Origin: a virus
Strand: one strand, 5' to 3'
IMG/VR virus record: IMGVR_UViG_3300045051_000365
Location: 1-64,000 of that record
DNA length: 64,000 nucleotides
In this document: positions 15,022-23,448 of the stretch, piece by piece
Layout: each line of letters starts with the position of its first letter
Position numbering within the stretch: the first letter of the stretch is position 1
The notes under the pieces: model-generated
The model's input: the letters and a program-made list of their open reading frames with translations, nothing else
What the model was told of the DNA's origin: nothing
Databases searched by the model: none
Translations under genes and position numbers: made by a program

Positions 15022-17361
15022 ATGAATCTCTACTACCACGTTTTCGGAACCTGTAGGGAGAAATCCCTAAACGGATCGCAGGATAATCCCGCTTTTTGGC
15101 GAACATTAAACCCGATTTCGTGGGATAAAGTCCCAAGGCTAGATATAGCAAGCGTGGACGATAACAGAGGGACAAGCACTTTCGGACAACAATGGAAGAT
15201 TGTCACTAAATACAAGCAAATACAGGGAATTGGTTATATTTCCGAAACTAATTACAACGCGCGGGAAACCGGGGCTATAGATTTCGGATTCGGAGGAGGC
15301 GAAATTTATAGAACGTCCGCTAACTACTCTTCTCAAGGGTCGATCTCCGGACACACTCGACTCGGCTACGATGTCGAGATCGTCGCGGTCGTTCGGGTCA
15401 CGAATCCCGCCCATTTTCCACTAAATCCCTATCCCGTAGATCTTCCCGAATTCCCGATCCTACCCGACAAGGATTTTTCTGTAGAGATTCAATTCAGTAA
15501 TTACGAATACGACAACACCGGCGACGCGGAACAGAGGATCGTGGAATGGGCAGACCCGATCCGCGTTTTCAACCTCTCCCGATCCGCTCTCCGAACCGAA
15601 GATCTCGATCGCCTTCTCGATTTTCACGAGGCGAGGAAAGGGGCGAAAGGGGATTTTCTCTACCGGGATCTCTCGGACGATCGGGCTACTAGGATTCCCG
15701 TGAATCTCGGCAATGGGGCGAGTACGCAAGGCGTTTTATATCCCGACGCGGACGGAACTCGAACCGAGTTTATCCTGACAAAAGCTTACTCGTGCGGCGG
15801 AAGCGTCCACTACCGTCCGATTCTCTATCCCGACGCGGGACTCAAGATCTACCGCGGAAACACCGAACTAAGCGGGTACGTTGTCGCGCCGGATCGGATC
15901 GTTTTCGATAGCCCGCCATCCGCGGGACTATTGACATGGGAAGGAACTTTTAAAATTCCCTGTTCTTTCGAGAGCGATCGCCTCGACTATCGGCCGCTGG
16001 TCAAGACTATAGACGGGAATCCGACAACAATTAAAGGCGTTTTCGAGATCCCGAAATTCGTACTACGCGAGTCGAGAATCGAACCGGCGATCGTTCCCGC
16101 GGACGTGTTCGAGGGTAGCACGTCCCACGTTTTCGGGCTTAATCTTTACAAAGCCTCGACACTATCCCCCGAATTCCAGACTAATATTATCGACCTCTCT
16201 AGCGGGGAGCGAAAACGGTTCGCGCGTCGGGGGAAACCCTCGGACACTAATTCGCTACAGCAGAGAAAAACCTTACGCCAGCGAGATATAGAGTATCTAA
16301 CCTGCCTCTGGCTCTCTCACAAGGGAACCGGCGCGACGTTTCTTTTTCCCGATCTCCTGAACGGGGGAAACGTAATATCGCGATTTAACTCGAAATCCCT
16401 AAGCTACTCCAATCAGACGATCCAACGCGTCTACTCCCTCGGGGAACTCCAGATCCGACGATTCACGGACGGAGCTAGAACGGACGCGGGGACGGGGGGA
16501 TCGCTATCCTCTCCCGTACTCACGATCTGCCGGTCCGTACTGATCGAACTCGCGGACGGGGAAAAGCTCGGGTACACGAATCACTCGCGGGATCTAAGGA
16601 TCGACGGCGTGACGTACCGCGCCCGCCGCGCCCTCGATCCCACCGCGCTCGATCGCTCTCTCGGGTTTAACTCCGATAACGAGGAATTCCGCGGCGCGTT
16701 CACCGACGATCTAAAAGAATCCTTGATTCTCTCGCCCCGATTTCAAGAGGCAAAAATTATCACGGCCGTAGTGGACTGGCGAGATCTCCCCGACTCGCTT
16801 CTCGATCTACCCGACGAGCGGGTACAGATAGGATTTGTCGGGGAGATCGCCTCGAAAAGCGGCGAAACCTATACTCTCGAAAATTTAACCGAGGCGAGTA
16901 TCAAGCTCCGGCAATCGCGGGACGAACGGGTAACGCCCCTGTGCCGGTGGTTTTTCGGACAGGATAACGGCGACGGAACGGGATGCCGGAAAAGTATTCC
17001 GACCTACACGAGTTCGGTGCGAACCGTCACCGATCGCCGCGTTATCGAGGTCTACGGGGTATTCGATAACCTTTCATGGGGAACCCTGACGTTTTTAGAT
17101 GGCAAGAACAAGAGCGCGTCGTACCCGATCTATAGATCCGAGTCTTACCCCGCGTCCTCGGGAACTACGAGGATCGAGTTATTCACCGGCGCGTCCGATT
17201 CAATTTTCGCTCACGACAAGGTAAGACTAACCGCGGGATGCGATCGGACTTACGGGACGTGCCGAACGCTCTGGGACAATACGGGCAATTTCGGCGGGGT
17301 TCCCTCATCCGGGAATTTTATGCCCGGCGGAAAGTTCCTGTTCGCCTCCCCGACTCGGTAA
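15022..17361 (+). CDS. Distal tail/hub protein, DUF2460-DUF2163 type fusion
   Basis: A 779-residue protein. The middle (about 130-320) has DUF2460 features: LLDFHEARKGAKGDFLYRDLSDDRATRIP. The C-terminal third has DUF2163 features: LLDLPDERVQIGFVGEIASKSG, CRWFFGQDNGDGTGCRK and FAHDKVRLTAGCDRTYGTC. In gene transfer agents and many siphoviruses these are two consecutive tail proteins linking the tube to the tip. Here they appear in one chain. About 130 N-terminal residues are not recognised. The ATG has no clear ribosome binding site. Confidence 0.75.
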   Translation: MNLYYHVFGTCREKSLNGSQDNPAFWRTLNPISWDKVPRLDIASVDDNRGTSTFGQQWKIVTKYKQIQGIGYISETNYNARETGAIDFGFGGGEIYRTSANYSSQGSISGHTRLGYDVEIVAVVRVTNPAHFPLNPYPVDLPEFPILPDKDFSVEIQFSNYEYDNTGDAEQRIVEWADPIRVFNLSRSALRTEDLDRLLDFHEARKGAKGDFLYRDLSDDRATRIPVNLGNGASTQGVLYPDADGTRTEFILTKAYSCGGSVHYRPILYPDAGLKIYRGNTELSGYVVAPDRIVFDSPPSAGLLTWEGTFKIPCSFESDRLDYRPLVKTIDGNPTTIKGVFEIPKFVLRESRIEPAIVPADVFEGSTSHVFGLNLYKASTLSPEFQTNIIDLSSGERKRFARRGKPSDTNSLQQRKTLRQRDIEYLTCLWLSHKGTGATFLFPDLLNGGNVISRFNSKSLSYSNQTIQRVYSLGELQIRRFTDGARTDAGTGGSLSSPVLTICRSVLIELADGEKLGYTNHSRDLRIDGVTYRARRALDPTALDRSLGFNSDNEEFRGAFTDDLKESLILSPRFQEAKIITAVVDWRDLPDSLLDLPDERVQIGFVGEIASKSGETYTLENLTEASIKLRQSRDERVTPLCRWFFGQDNGDGTGCRKSIPTYTSSVRTVTDRRVIEVYGVFDNLSWGTLTFLDGKNKSASYPIYRSESYPASSGTTRIELFTGASDSIFAHDKVRLTAGCDRTYGTCRTLWDNTGNFGGVPSSGNFMPGGKFLFASPTR

Positions 17362-17388
17362 AATTACAGATAGAACGAAAGATCTATT

Positions 17389-17892
17389 ATGGAAAAAACT
17401 ATGACTGTCGCTACTTTTCCCACGGCCGTCACGCCGCCCCCGTCGCAATGGACGATTCAGGATTGGGGGGTCGTATTCAGTATTTCGATCGCCGTCGGTT
17501 CCGCGGTAGGTTCGTATTTCATGCTCCGATCGAGATCACAGGCTAAAGAGCTAGACGAGGCTACAATCGAGCGAGCCGCCGAATTAAGTGAGGCTCAGGC
17601 GGGCAGATTAGAGAAAATGATGGAACGCTTAGATACGAGCGTAGGACACCTTGACGGGTCGATCCGACAACTCGGGGAGAAGATCACGGGACTAACCGAA
17701 CGGCTCGCCGTCGTGGAGACAAAACAGCAAGTGGCCGATCAGATCATGCCGGTATACGAGCGGCAGTTCGGGGAACTCCGCTCGCGACAGGACGCGCTCG
17801 CTCATCGGCTCGTGACGATCCAACGCGGGCAAACGATGATTTTTTCTCACCTTAAAAAATTAACAGAAACTATCAACTCCTCAACAAAATGA
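17389..17892 (+). CDS. Putative holin-like membrane protein with coiled coil
   Basis: A 167-residue protein with one clear membrane segment (about residues 26-46, WGVVFSISIAVGSAVGSYFML). A long charged helical region follows (EATIERAAELSEAQAGRLEKMMERLD...), likely a coiled coil. It overlaps the endolysin start by four bases (ATGA), which suggests a lysis cassette and a holin or lysis-regulatory role. Single-pass topology is compatible with small holins, but the long cytoplasmic tail is unusual. Confidence 0.6.
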   Translation: MEKTMTVATFPTAVTPPPSQWTIQDWGVVFSISIAVGSAVGSYFMLRSRSQAKELDEATIERAAELSEAQAGRLEKMMERLDTSVGHLDGSIRQLGEKITGLTERLAVVETKQQVADQIMPVYERQFGELRSRQDALAHRLVTIQRGQTMIFSHLKKLTETINSSTK

Positions 17893-18644
17893 GCAATAGT
17901 CTAATCGCCCTCCGGGATACGCTTCTAAAATCCTACCCGATCGACTCCTCCGATCCGAATCCCCCGGACGGATTCGCGACGATCCCGGTGAAGAAAGGGG
18001 AAAAAATTACCTATAACTGGATTCGCCCGAAAGGAAAGCACTTACTTTTCGAGGGAACCGAGATCCGGGGGGACTTCTGGAACTGGTACGCTTTCCGCGA
18101 TCACTTCGACAACTCGAATATCGATTCTCCCGTGGTTCGAGAGGATCAAGTAGAGTTTATCCTGAATCACCCGATCGCCGATTCCCTATTTAAGAGCCTC
18201 GACAATTGCCTGAAAAGATTCGAGATAACCACGATCCCCCGCGTTCGACACTTTATCTCGCAATGCGCCCACGAATCAATGGGATTCCGGCAATTCAGCG
18301 AGTTCGCATCGGGCGCGGCTTACGAGGGACGGAGAGATCTCGGGAACGTCCGCCCTGGTGACGGTCGCCGATTCAAGGGGGTCGGGGCGATTCAGGTCAC
18401 GGGACGGCACAACTACCAAAGATTCGCGGATTTCATCGGCGATCCCCGCGTGATGGAAGGGTGGCGGTACGTTGTCACGCGCTACCCGTTCGAGATCTCG
18501 GGATTCTGGTGGATGGATAACGCGATGAACTCGCTCATCGATCGGGGCGCGAGTGTAGAGCGAGTAACCCGACGCGTGAACGGAGGATACAACGGACTTA
18601 GCGATAGAATCAAATATTACAATAGAGCTTTACAAGCTATCTAA
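17889..18644 (+). CDS. Endolysin, GH19 chitinase/lysozyme-like
   Basis: A 251-residue protein. The catalytic domain begins near residue 115 and shows CAHESMGFRQF with E129, GAAYEGRRDLGN with E146, PGDGRRFKGVGAIQVTGRHNY, and a C-terminal RRVNGGYNGL. This is the GH19-type glycosidase pattern common in phage endolysins. The first 115 residues may bind the cell wall. It should cut peptidoglycan to release progeny. It lacks a signal peptide, in line with the holin-like neighbour. Confidence 0.82.
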   Translation: MSNSLIALRDTLLKSYPIDSSDPNPPDGFATIPVKKGEKITYNWIRPKGKHLLFEGTEIRGDFWNWYAFRDHFDNSNIDSPVVREDQVEFILNHPIADSLFKSLDNCLKRFEITTIPRVRHFISQCAHESMGFRQFSEFASGAAYEGRRDLGNVRPGDGRRFKGVGAIQVTGRHNYQRFADFIGDPRVMEGWRYVVTRYPFEISGFWWMDNAMNSLIDRGASVERVTRRVNGGYNGLSDRIKYYNRALQAI

Positions 18645-18662
18645 AATCCTCTCTCTAATTTA

Positions 18663-18692
18663 CTTGACAATTCAAGAAAGCTTTAGTATTAT
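18663..18692 (+). promoter_or_regulatory. Promoter with CTTGACAATTCAAG operator palindrome
   Basis: Same 14-base palindrome as at 6599. TTGACA (18664-18669) and TATTAT (18687-18692) are separated by 17 bases. The downstream A-rich spacer is also alike. It lies just after the endolysin gene and drives the next small-gene group. Confidence 0.72.
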
Positions 18693-18727
18693 TTAGCTAA
18701 TCGAGCTTTCTGGAGTTGTTTTGTCTT

Positions 18728-18913
18728 ATGATCGATGATGAGTATTTAGGGAATTGTTTTGACGACCTAGTGATAGTTATCACTAAAATGACCGAAGAAC
18801 AAAAAGAGATGAACCGATATTTAAAGGAAATATCGGAATCTTTTAAACAGCTAATTCAATGCGAGCAAACGCTAGTCAAACACTGCCTCGGGGAGAAAAA
18901 CAGCCATGAATAA
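18728..18913 (+). CDS. Hypothetical protein, 61 residues
   Basis: First gene after the 18.7-kb promoter. ATG at 18728 has CTGGAG 12 bases upstream; a TTG at 18716 is in frame but too close to it. The product is acidic and helical (KMTEEQKEMNRYLKEISESFKQLI), possibly a coiled coil. It overlaps the next gene by eight bases. No family recognised. Confidence 0.6.
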   Translation: MIDDEYLGNCFDDLVIVITKMTEEQKEMNRYLKEISESFKQLIQCEQTLVKHCLGEKNSHE

Positions 18914-19163
18914 GGGATATAGACCGTTAATTATCGAGGACGTGAACGGGAAAAAGAATCTTATTAACTGTTACGAGGTTGTAATTGTCGCCCCTAGCGA
19001 TCGTGAATCCCTTTACGGCATTAGCCTATCAACAAGATCGGCTATTATCGTGGATGAGCGAGTCGCGGAGATTCTAATGGATCGCCTTACCGACGAACTA
19101 TTCTTCGCTCCCGAATCTATCGAGCGGCAAAAAGCGATTTTAAATCCCGTAGAGGAGGATTAA
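18906..19163 (+). CDS. Hypothetical protein, 85 residues
   Basis: Begins eight bases before the end of the previous gene, after GGGGAG. The content (VVIVAPSDRESLYGISLSTRSAIIVDERVAEILMDRLTDELF) suggests alternating strands and helices. No family recognised. Its 3' end carries AGGAGG, which serves as ribosome binding site for the next gene. Confidence 0.62.
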   Translation: MNKGYRPLIIEDVNGKKNLINCYEVVIVAPSDRESLYGISLSTRSAIIVDERVAEILMDRLTDELFFAPESIERQKAILNPVEED

Positions 19164-19167
19164 AACT

Positions 19168-19506
19168 ATGTTCACCATAGATCAAAACGTGAGATTAAAA
19201 ACGGAAGAGATCGGGGAAAGTATCGATCGGGGAGTCGGTCGGATCGTGGGGTTCGTTCCCGAAACTCCCTACCTATCCGTCGATTTTCAGATTCCCGAAA
19301 CCGAGAATCTGTGGTTGCTCCCGTCCGAGGTTATCCCCGTCCCTCCCGCAACCAGAAAACATTCACTCAATATTGTAGACTGCTTCGGGATCGGTTACGA
19401 GGTTCCATCGAACGAGCCAGATCCGCGAGACGACGACGGGAACGGGTACGGGGTTCACGATTACGCGCCTCCGTCCGACGAACCGCTAGTATTTCGAGAA
19501 TTTTAA
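19168..19506 (+). CDS. Hypothetical protein, 112 residues
   Basis: Strong AGGAGG ribosome binding site inside the previous gene. Starts MFTIDQNVRLKTEEIGESIDRGVGRIVGFVPE, then SVDFQIPETENLWLLPSEVIPV, which looks like a small SH3-like beta barrel. The acidic C-terminus (EPDPRDDDGNGYGVHDY) is probably disordered. Followed by a terminator. Confidence 0.62.
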   Translation: MFTIDQNVRLKTEEIGESIDRGVGRIVGFVPETPYLSVDFQIPETENLWLLPSEVIPVPPATRKHSLNIVDCFGIGYEVPSNEPDPRDDDGNGYGVHDYAPPSDEPLVFREF

Positions 19507-19532
19507 AGTTTCTCTCGCTGAATGTTTCAAGG

Positions 19533-19560
19533 AAGACCGCTACTAGAGCGGTCTTTTTCT
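19533..19560 (+). terminator. Rho-independent terminator
   Basis: AAGACCGCT / AGCGGTCTT stem of nine base pairs with a five-base loop and a run of T. It separates the small-gene operon from the portal operon. Confidence 0.85.
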
Positions 19561-19590
19561 CTTAGAATACAGAGTAGAACTATTATTCCC

Positions 19591-20895
19591 ATGTCTAAAG
19601 CAAAAGATAAAAAAGGCAAAAAAAAAGATGGATCGCTGAGAGGATCACAGCGATCGCTGGCCACGTCGGGAATTTTGTCGATGTCGCGCCGGTACGATCT
19701 GGAGATCGAGGAGAACCCGATCCGCGATCCCCGTATCTCCCGAGAGTTAATCGAGCTTAACCAGTGGTGTTACGAGGTTTTCCACTCCCTAGAGATGGCG
19801 GCCGACGATACTTTCGCTAGTTCCGACGGGGACGATCGGGGATGGACGATCGCCGATACCCTAGACGACGAGGAAACGCCCGTTAATCCCGAGGTTCTCG
19901 CCATAGGCGAGGACGCGCGACAGCGAAAACAATCTCTCGACTCCTACGTTATCGGCGGCGACAAGCTTAAAAAAGCGTTGCGGTGGTCGCTCGGGAAAGG
20001 GGATTGTTTTATCGAGCTAGGGATCGAGCGCGAGGGACTATCCCCGAACAAGAGCAAGGATTTCGGCGTGAGTAGGAGTCTCTACCTCCCCACGTTCGAG
20101 ATGTTCCGGAAAGAATCCGATCAGGGGGAATTGCTCGGATTCGAGCAGAGAAAATATCTATCGCACTCCGATCCCGATTATTTTTTCGAGCCAGAAAAAA
20201 TCATCCATCTCCGGCACTCTCCCGAATTTCTCTACGGGCGATCGCTCTGGCTTCCCTCCCTCGACGCGTGGGCGGACGTGAAGCGCGCGGCTGACAACCT
20301 ACAGAGAAAAGCCGACGATATAGCGAGCGATCCGACGATCTACACGTTTCCGGGGATCTCGGAAGAGGAAAAGCGAAAATTCGAGCAAGAACTACAATTA
20401 CGCCGACAGTCGGGAACCATTACCGATTTCGTGCTAAAAAGCGACAAGTACCTGATTAACAAAATGGCGAATTTCCGGGACGATCTATCGCCCCTGATCG
20501 AGTATCTTCTACAATGCCGCTACAAGCTGATTATTCCCGGATTCCCCTCGTATTTTTTCCCCGGACTCGAATCGAAAGGCGGGACGAAAGAGCTATCGAG
20601 ATCGCCCGATCGCCGTTATTCCCGGATGCGTTACGGGTGGTGTCAATTGCTAACCGGGGCGATCAAACAGACGATCGACACGGAGATCGTTTTACGCAAG
20701 GGATACGAGTGGTATGTAGAAAACGCGCGCAATAAGTATCGGATCTTGTGGCCGGAGTGGTCGGAATCGATCGACGGGATGAGCGGGAACGAGTCCGAAA
20801 ATACGGGTAGCGAGGAAGAAAGCGGGAACGGCGCGGGAGCCGACAAAAAACCTAAAAAAGGAAGTAATGCAAAAAAAATCGGGAGATCTCGCTAG
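19591..20895 (+). CDS. Portal protein
   Basis: A 434-residue protein at the head of the morphogenesis operon. It has portal-like features: an early SRELIELNQWCYEVFHSLEMAADD segment, GDCFIELG, a run with PEKIIHLRHSPEFLYGRSLW, then LDAWADVKRAADNLQRKADDIASDP. It is followed by minor head, protease and capsid genes. It should form the dodecameric ring at the packaging vertex. The last 50 residues are Gly/Glu/Lys-rich and probably disordered. Its 3' end overlaps the EAL gene by 29 bases. Confidence 0.75.
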   Translation: MSKAKDKKGKKKDGSLRGSQRSLATSGILSMSRRYDLEIEENPIRDPRISRELIELNQWCYEVFHSLEMAADDTFASSDGDDRGWTIADTLDDEETPVNPEVLAIGEDARQRKQSLDSYVIGGDKLKKALRWSLGKGDCFIELGIEREGLSPNKSKDFGVSRSLYLPTFEMFRKESDQGELLGFEQRKYLSHSDPDYFFEPEKIIHLRHSPEFLYGRSLWLPSLDAWADVKRAADNLQRKADDIASDPTIYTFPGISEEEKRKFEQELQLRRQSGTITDFVLKSDKYLINKMANFRDDLSPLIEYLLQCRYKLIIPGFPSYFFPGLESKGGTKELSRSPDRRYSRMRYGWCQLLTGAIKQTIDTEIVLRKGYEWYVENARNKYRILWPEWSESIDGMSGNESENTGSEEESGNGAGADKKPKKGSNAKKIGRSR

Positions 20896-21589
20896 GGCGT
20901 TAGCCGCGGGAGAGATCCGCCCGCACTATCAAGCGATCGTCAACGCTGACGGAGTTCCCCGTCTTTACGAATCTCTCGCCCGATGGAAAGGATTCGAGGA
21001 AATAGGCGCGCGGATCGTGTTCGAGGCGGCCGCGGACGAGGATCTTTTATTTTCGCTTTATCTATCCCTCGCCGAATCGATCCGGGAAGATACCCGAAAC
21101 TACGGTATTTCGAGGGTTTGCGTAAACATATCGCCGCTACAATTATCCGATCGGTGTCACCTGAAAAAGCTCGCGGAAACGCTCGATCCCGAGCGGGTAA
21201 TAATCGAGGTAACGGAAAGCGATCCGCTTTCCCCGAGCGGACTAAAGGGAGTTCTTCACCTAAAAGAAATCGGGTACAAGCTCGCGATCGACGACTTTCC
21301 CTGTAATCACGCGGGACTCGATCGGCTATTCGCGATCCTCCCCGAGATCGTCAAGTTCGATCGGCGATTTTTGCTCGATTCCGAGAACCCGGCAAAATCT
21401 AGTTTTATTCGCTATTTTACAAACTTCTGCCGGGAACAGTCGATCACTACCGCGGCGGAAGGGATCGAGTCTTTAGAAAAATTTAATAGTTTAAAAGAAT
21501 TAGGGATAGACTATTTTCAAGGGTACGAGATCCATCGCCCCGAACTTCCCGAGAATCTATCTAGATACTTGTCAAAAGATTTCGGGTAA
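20867..21589 (+). CDS. EAL-domain protein, predicted cyclic-di-GMP phosphodiesterase
   Basis: A 240-residue stand-alone EAL domain. EAL enzymes hydrolyse the bacterial messenger cyclic-di-GMP to pGpG. All usual catalytic positions can be seen: E35 (ESLAR, in place of EALAR), N87 (VNISP), E114 (IIEVTES), D142 and D143 (AIDDF), K163 (IVKFD), E198 and E201 (AEGIES) and Q218 (YFQGYEIHRP). No sensor, GGDEF or membrane region is attached. It is translationally coupled to the portal gene (GGAAG before the ATG inside portal), so it would be made with the structural proteins. It could change host motility or surface state late in infection, or degrade a defence messenger. Both roles are inference. Confidence 0.88.
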   Translation: MQKKSGDLARALAAGEIRPHYQAIVNADGVPRLYESLARWKGFEEIGARIVFEAAADEDLLFSLYLSLAESIREDTRNYGISRVCVNISPLQLSDRCHLKKLAETLDPERVIIEVTESDPLSPSGLKGVLHLKEIGYKLAIDDFPCNHAGLDRLFAILPEIVKFDRRFLLDSENPAKSSFIRYFTNFCREQSITTAAEGIESLEKFNSLKELGIDYFQGYEIHRPELPENLSRYLSKDFG

Positions 21590-21625
21590 ACTAGATCCGC
21601 GATGACACATCTACCCGAGGATATA

Positions 21626-21805
21626 ATGCGGGAATTAAAGAGCGAAAACCAAGAGATCGTCAGAATTTACTCCGGGATCTTACTCTGGATCGGGATAGGA
21701 ATTCTCAATATAGGGAGAGATTTGCTCGATGGCGAAATTCAATCCGAAGGACAAGAATCTCGATCCGGTGACGCGGTTGCTGTCGAGAGCGAACGTGAAT
21801 TCTAG
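21626..21805 (+). CDS. Small membrane protein, 59 residues
   Basis: ATG at 21626 has GAGGATATA before it; an ATG at 21602 is also in frame. A single hydrophobic segment (IYSGILLWIGIGILNIG) is followed by a charged tail. No family recognised. The 3' half overlaps the next small ORF in another frame. Confidence 0.45.
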   Translation: MRELKSENQEIVRIYSGILLWIGIGILNIGRDLLDGEIQSEGQESRSGDAVAVESEREF

Positions 21806-21899
21806 CGATGTATCCGCGGCGATCGGGGACTGGAAAAAGAAACCTCCCGATCCCGATTTCGAGAATTTTTTAGAGCCAGAGATCGATGAGCGACTTTAG
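21729..21899 (+). CDS. Hypothetical protein, 56 residues
   Basis: ATG at 21729 inside the end of the membrane-protein ORF. The product (MAKFNPKDKNLDPVTRLLSRANVNSSDV ... WKKKPPDPDFENFLE) looks like a real small head-region protein, and it overlaps the next gene start by 14 bases. No family recognised. Either this or the previous ORF's tail could be a shadow in the shared stretch. Confidence 0.5.
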   Translation: MAKFNPKDKNLDPVTRLLSRANVNSSDVSAAIGDWKKKPPDPDFENFLEPEIDERL

Positions 21900-22524
21900 T
21901 TTTAATCCCCTCACGCGCCGCTATCACGACAACCGATCGAAGAAATTCCTATCGGCCGCCCGCGTTCGGGAACTCGTGTCCGAGACGATCGCCGCGAGAG
22001 AGGATCGGGCTACCCGAATAACCCGAGAGCTACTATCAGAACGGATAACGCCTCGGGAATGGGAAACGCGGATGAGCGAGGAGATTAAAACATTGACGAT
22101 CCAGCTATACCGGATCGGTCGGCCGGACATGAACGCCTCGGACTACGGCAGGATCGGCTCTATCCTCCGCTCTCAATACGCCCGCCTCCGAAAATTCAGC
22201 CGGGATATTATTCTCGGAACCCAAAGCGAAAAACAGATCTTAAACCGGGCGAAACGCTATATCGCTAAAGCGCGCGAGGCGTTCGAGGAAGGGAACCGCC
22301 GGGGATACGCCACGGTGAGCCGATGGGAAAAACGGGTACGAACGAAAATTGAATCCTGCCGGGAGTGCCGCGTTTACGAGGCTATGGGATGGCAGATCGT
22401 CGGGACGCTACCCCGTCCCACCGATCGCTGTTCCTGCCGGGATAATTGCGGTTGTTACCTCGCCTACTCCAATTCCCGCGCCCGCCCGACAACGAACCTA
22501 CTTCGGGGATCGGGATGGCTGTAA
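21886..22524 (+). CDS. Minor head (SPP1 gp7/MuF-like) protein
   Basis: A 212-residue basic helical protein ending in a Cys cluster: CRECRVYEAMGW ... PTDRCSCRDNCGCYLAYSN. A C-x-x-C...P...C-x-C-x-x-x-C-x-C arrangement at the C-terminus is typical of phage head morphogenesis proteins of the SPP1 gp7/Mu F group, which sit next to portal and help load the capsid. Gene order fits this call. Confidence 0.6.
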   Translation: MSDFSFNPLTRRYHDNRSKKFLSAARVRELVSETIAAREDRATRITRELLSERITPREWETRMSEEIKTLTIQLYRIGRPDMNASDYGRIGSILRSQYARLRKFSRDIILGTQSEKQILNRAKRYIAKAREAFEEGNRRGYATVSRWEKRVRTKIESCRECRVYEAMGWQIVGTLPRPTDRCSCRDNCGCYLAYSNSRARPTTNLLRGSGWL

Positions 22525-22533
22525 ACACAAAAA

Positions 22534-22556
22534 AGCGGGGGAGGAGTCACCCCGCT
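22534..22556 (+). terminator. Possible terminator hairpin after the minor head gene
   Basis: AGCGGGG pairs with CCCCGCT around a nine-base loop, but no T-run follows. The next 127 bases (22557-22683) are very AT-rich and hold no gene. They may include a promoter for the capsid operon, although no clear -35/-10 pair stands out. Confidence 0.4.
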
Positions 22557-22683
22557 ATCTAGGATACTTGCCATCGAACGTTAAATTTCGGTTTTAAATT
22601 TTGAATTTATTAGCCAACACCCGAAATTATCTTAACATAAACTTTCAGTTTAAAGATAGAATTGTAAATATAGATTTAACGCT

Positions 22684-23397
22684 ATGCTTTTAACCCGAGC
22701 GGATTTCGAGAAACTACTAGAGACGCGCGAGCCTACCGCGGAAGAACTGACGGCGATTAACGCCTACGCTCCCCGCGGCGCGTCCCCGTGGGAAGCCTCG
22801 GAACTAACAAGATTCTGTCTTCTCGCCTCGAATAATCTAATCCACGGATCGCTGATGGCGTGGGACGAGACGGCACTAGCGACGATGGTAGCGAGCTATC
22901 CCGGATGCCCGCTCATGATCGATCACGCGTGGGAGAACGGATCGAAAACCTTCGGGATGGTTTACGACGCGCTCCTCTACTCGCTACCGCGGGTGAGCGA
23001 GGAGGGAATGAGCAAGATTCTTTCTAAATCCCCGAATCCCGAGGAAGACCGGGGGATTATCGAGCGAGACGGCTATCATCAGGTCTTGGTTTTCGGGTTC
23101 CTCGAATCATCCCATCCCGAAGCGTCCGATATTATCTACGGCCGACGCGCGAACGTGAGTATCGGCGGGAATTTCTACGGAAAATCTTACTGTCCTACCT
23201 GTAACACCCCCTACAGCGATAAACATTGCGATCACTATCCCCCGTATATGGCGGGATGGGTAGACGAAGAATTGCTAACCCCGTACTATCGGCGCGTCGG
23301 CAAACTGGAGTCGCTAGAGTGTTCGTTCGTATTCGCCGGTAACTGTCGTCAGGCCAGAATTGTCGATAAAAACTTGAACGCTTTTGTAATGGCGTAA
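22684..23397 (+). CDS. Putative prohead maturation protease
   Basis: A 237-residue protein just upstream of the capsid gene. The segment CPLMIDHAWENGSKTFGMVYDA resembles the region around the catalytic His of phage prohead proteases. ANVSIGGNFYG resembles the catalytic Ser strand, and LESLECSFVFAGNCRQARI resembles the closing E-x-S-L-V strand. A Cys/His cluster (CPTCNTPYSDKHCDHY) is inserted before the end. It would cleave the capsid N-terminal scaffold during maturation. Assignment rests on motif likeness and gene order. Confidence 0.55.
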   Translation: MLLTRADFEKLLETREPTAEELTAINAYAPRGASPWEASELTRFCLLASNNLIHGSLMAWDETALATMVASYPGCPLMIDHAWENGSKTFGMVYDALLYSLPRVSEEGMSKILSKSPNPEEDRGIIERDGYHQVLVFGFLESSHPEASDIIYGRRANVSIGGNFYGKSYCPTCNTPYSDKHCDHYPPYMAGWVDEELLTPYYRRVGKLESLECSFVFAGNCRQARIVDKNLNAFVMA

Positions 23398-23448
23398 GGT
23401 TAAAACTTCAAGTATAATTTTTTTAGCGATCGCGAGAAAACCTGTACC

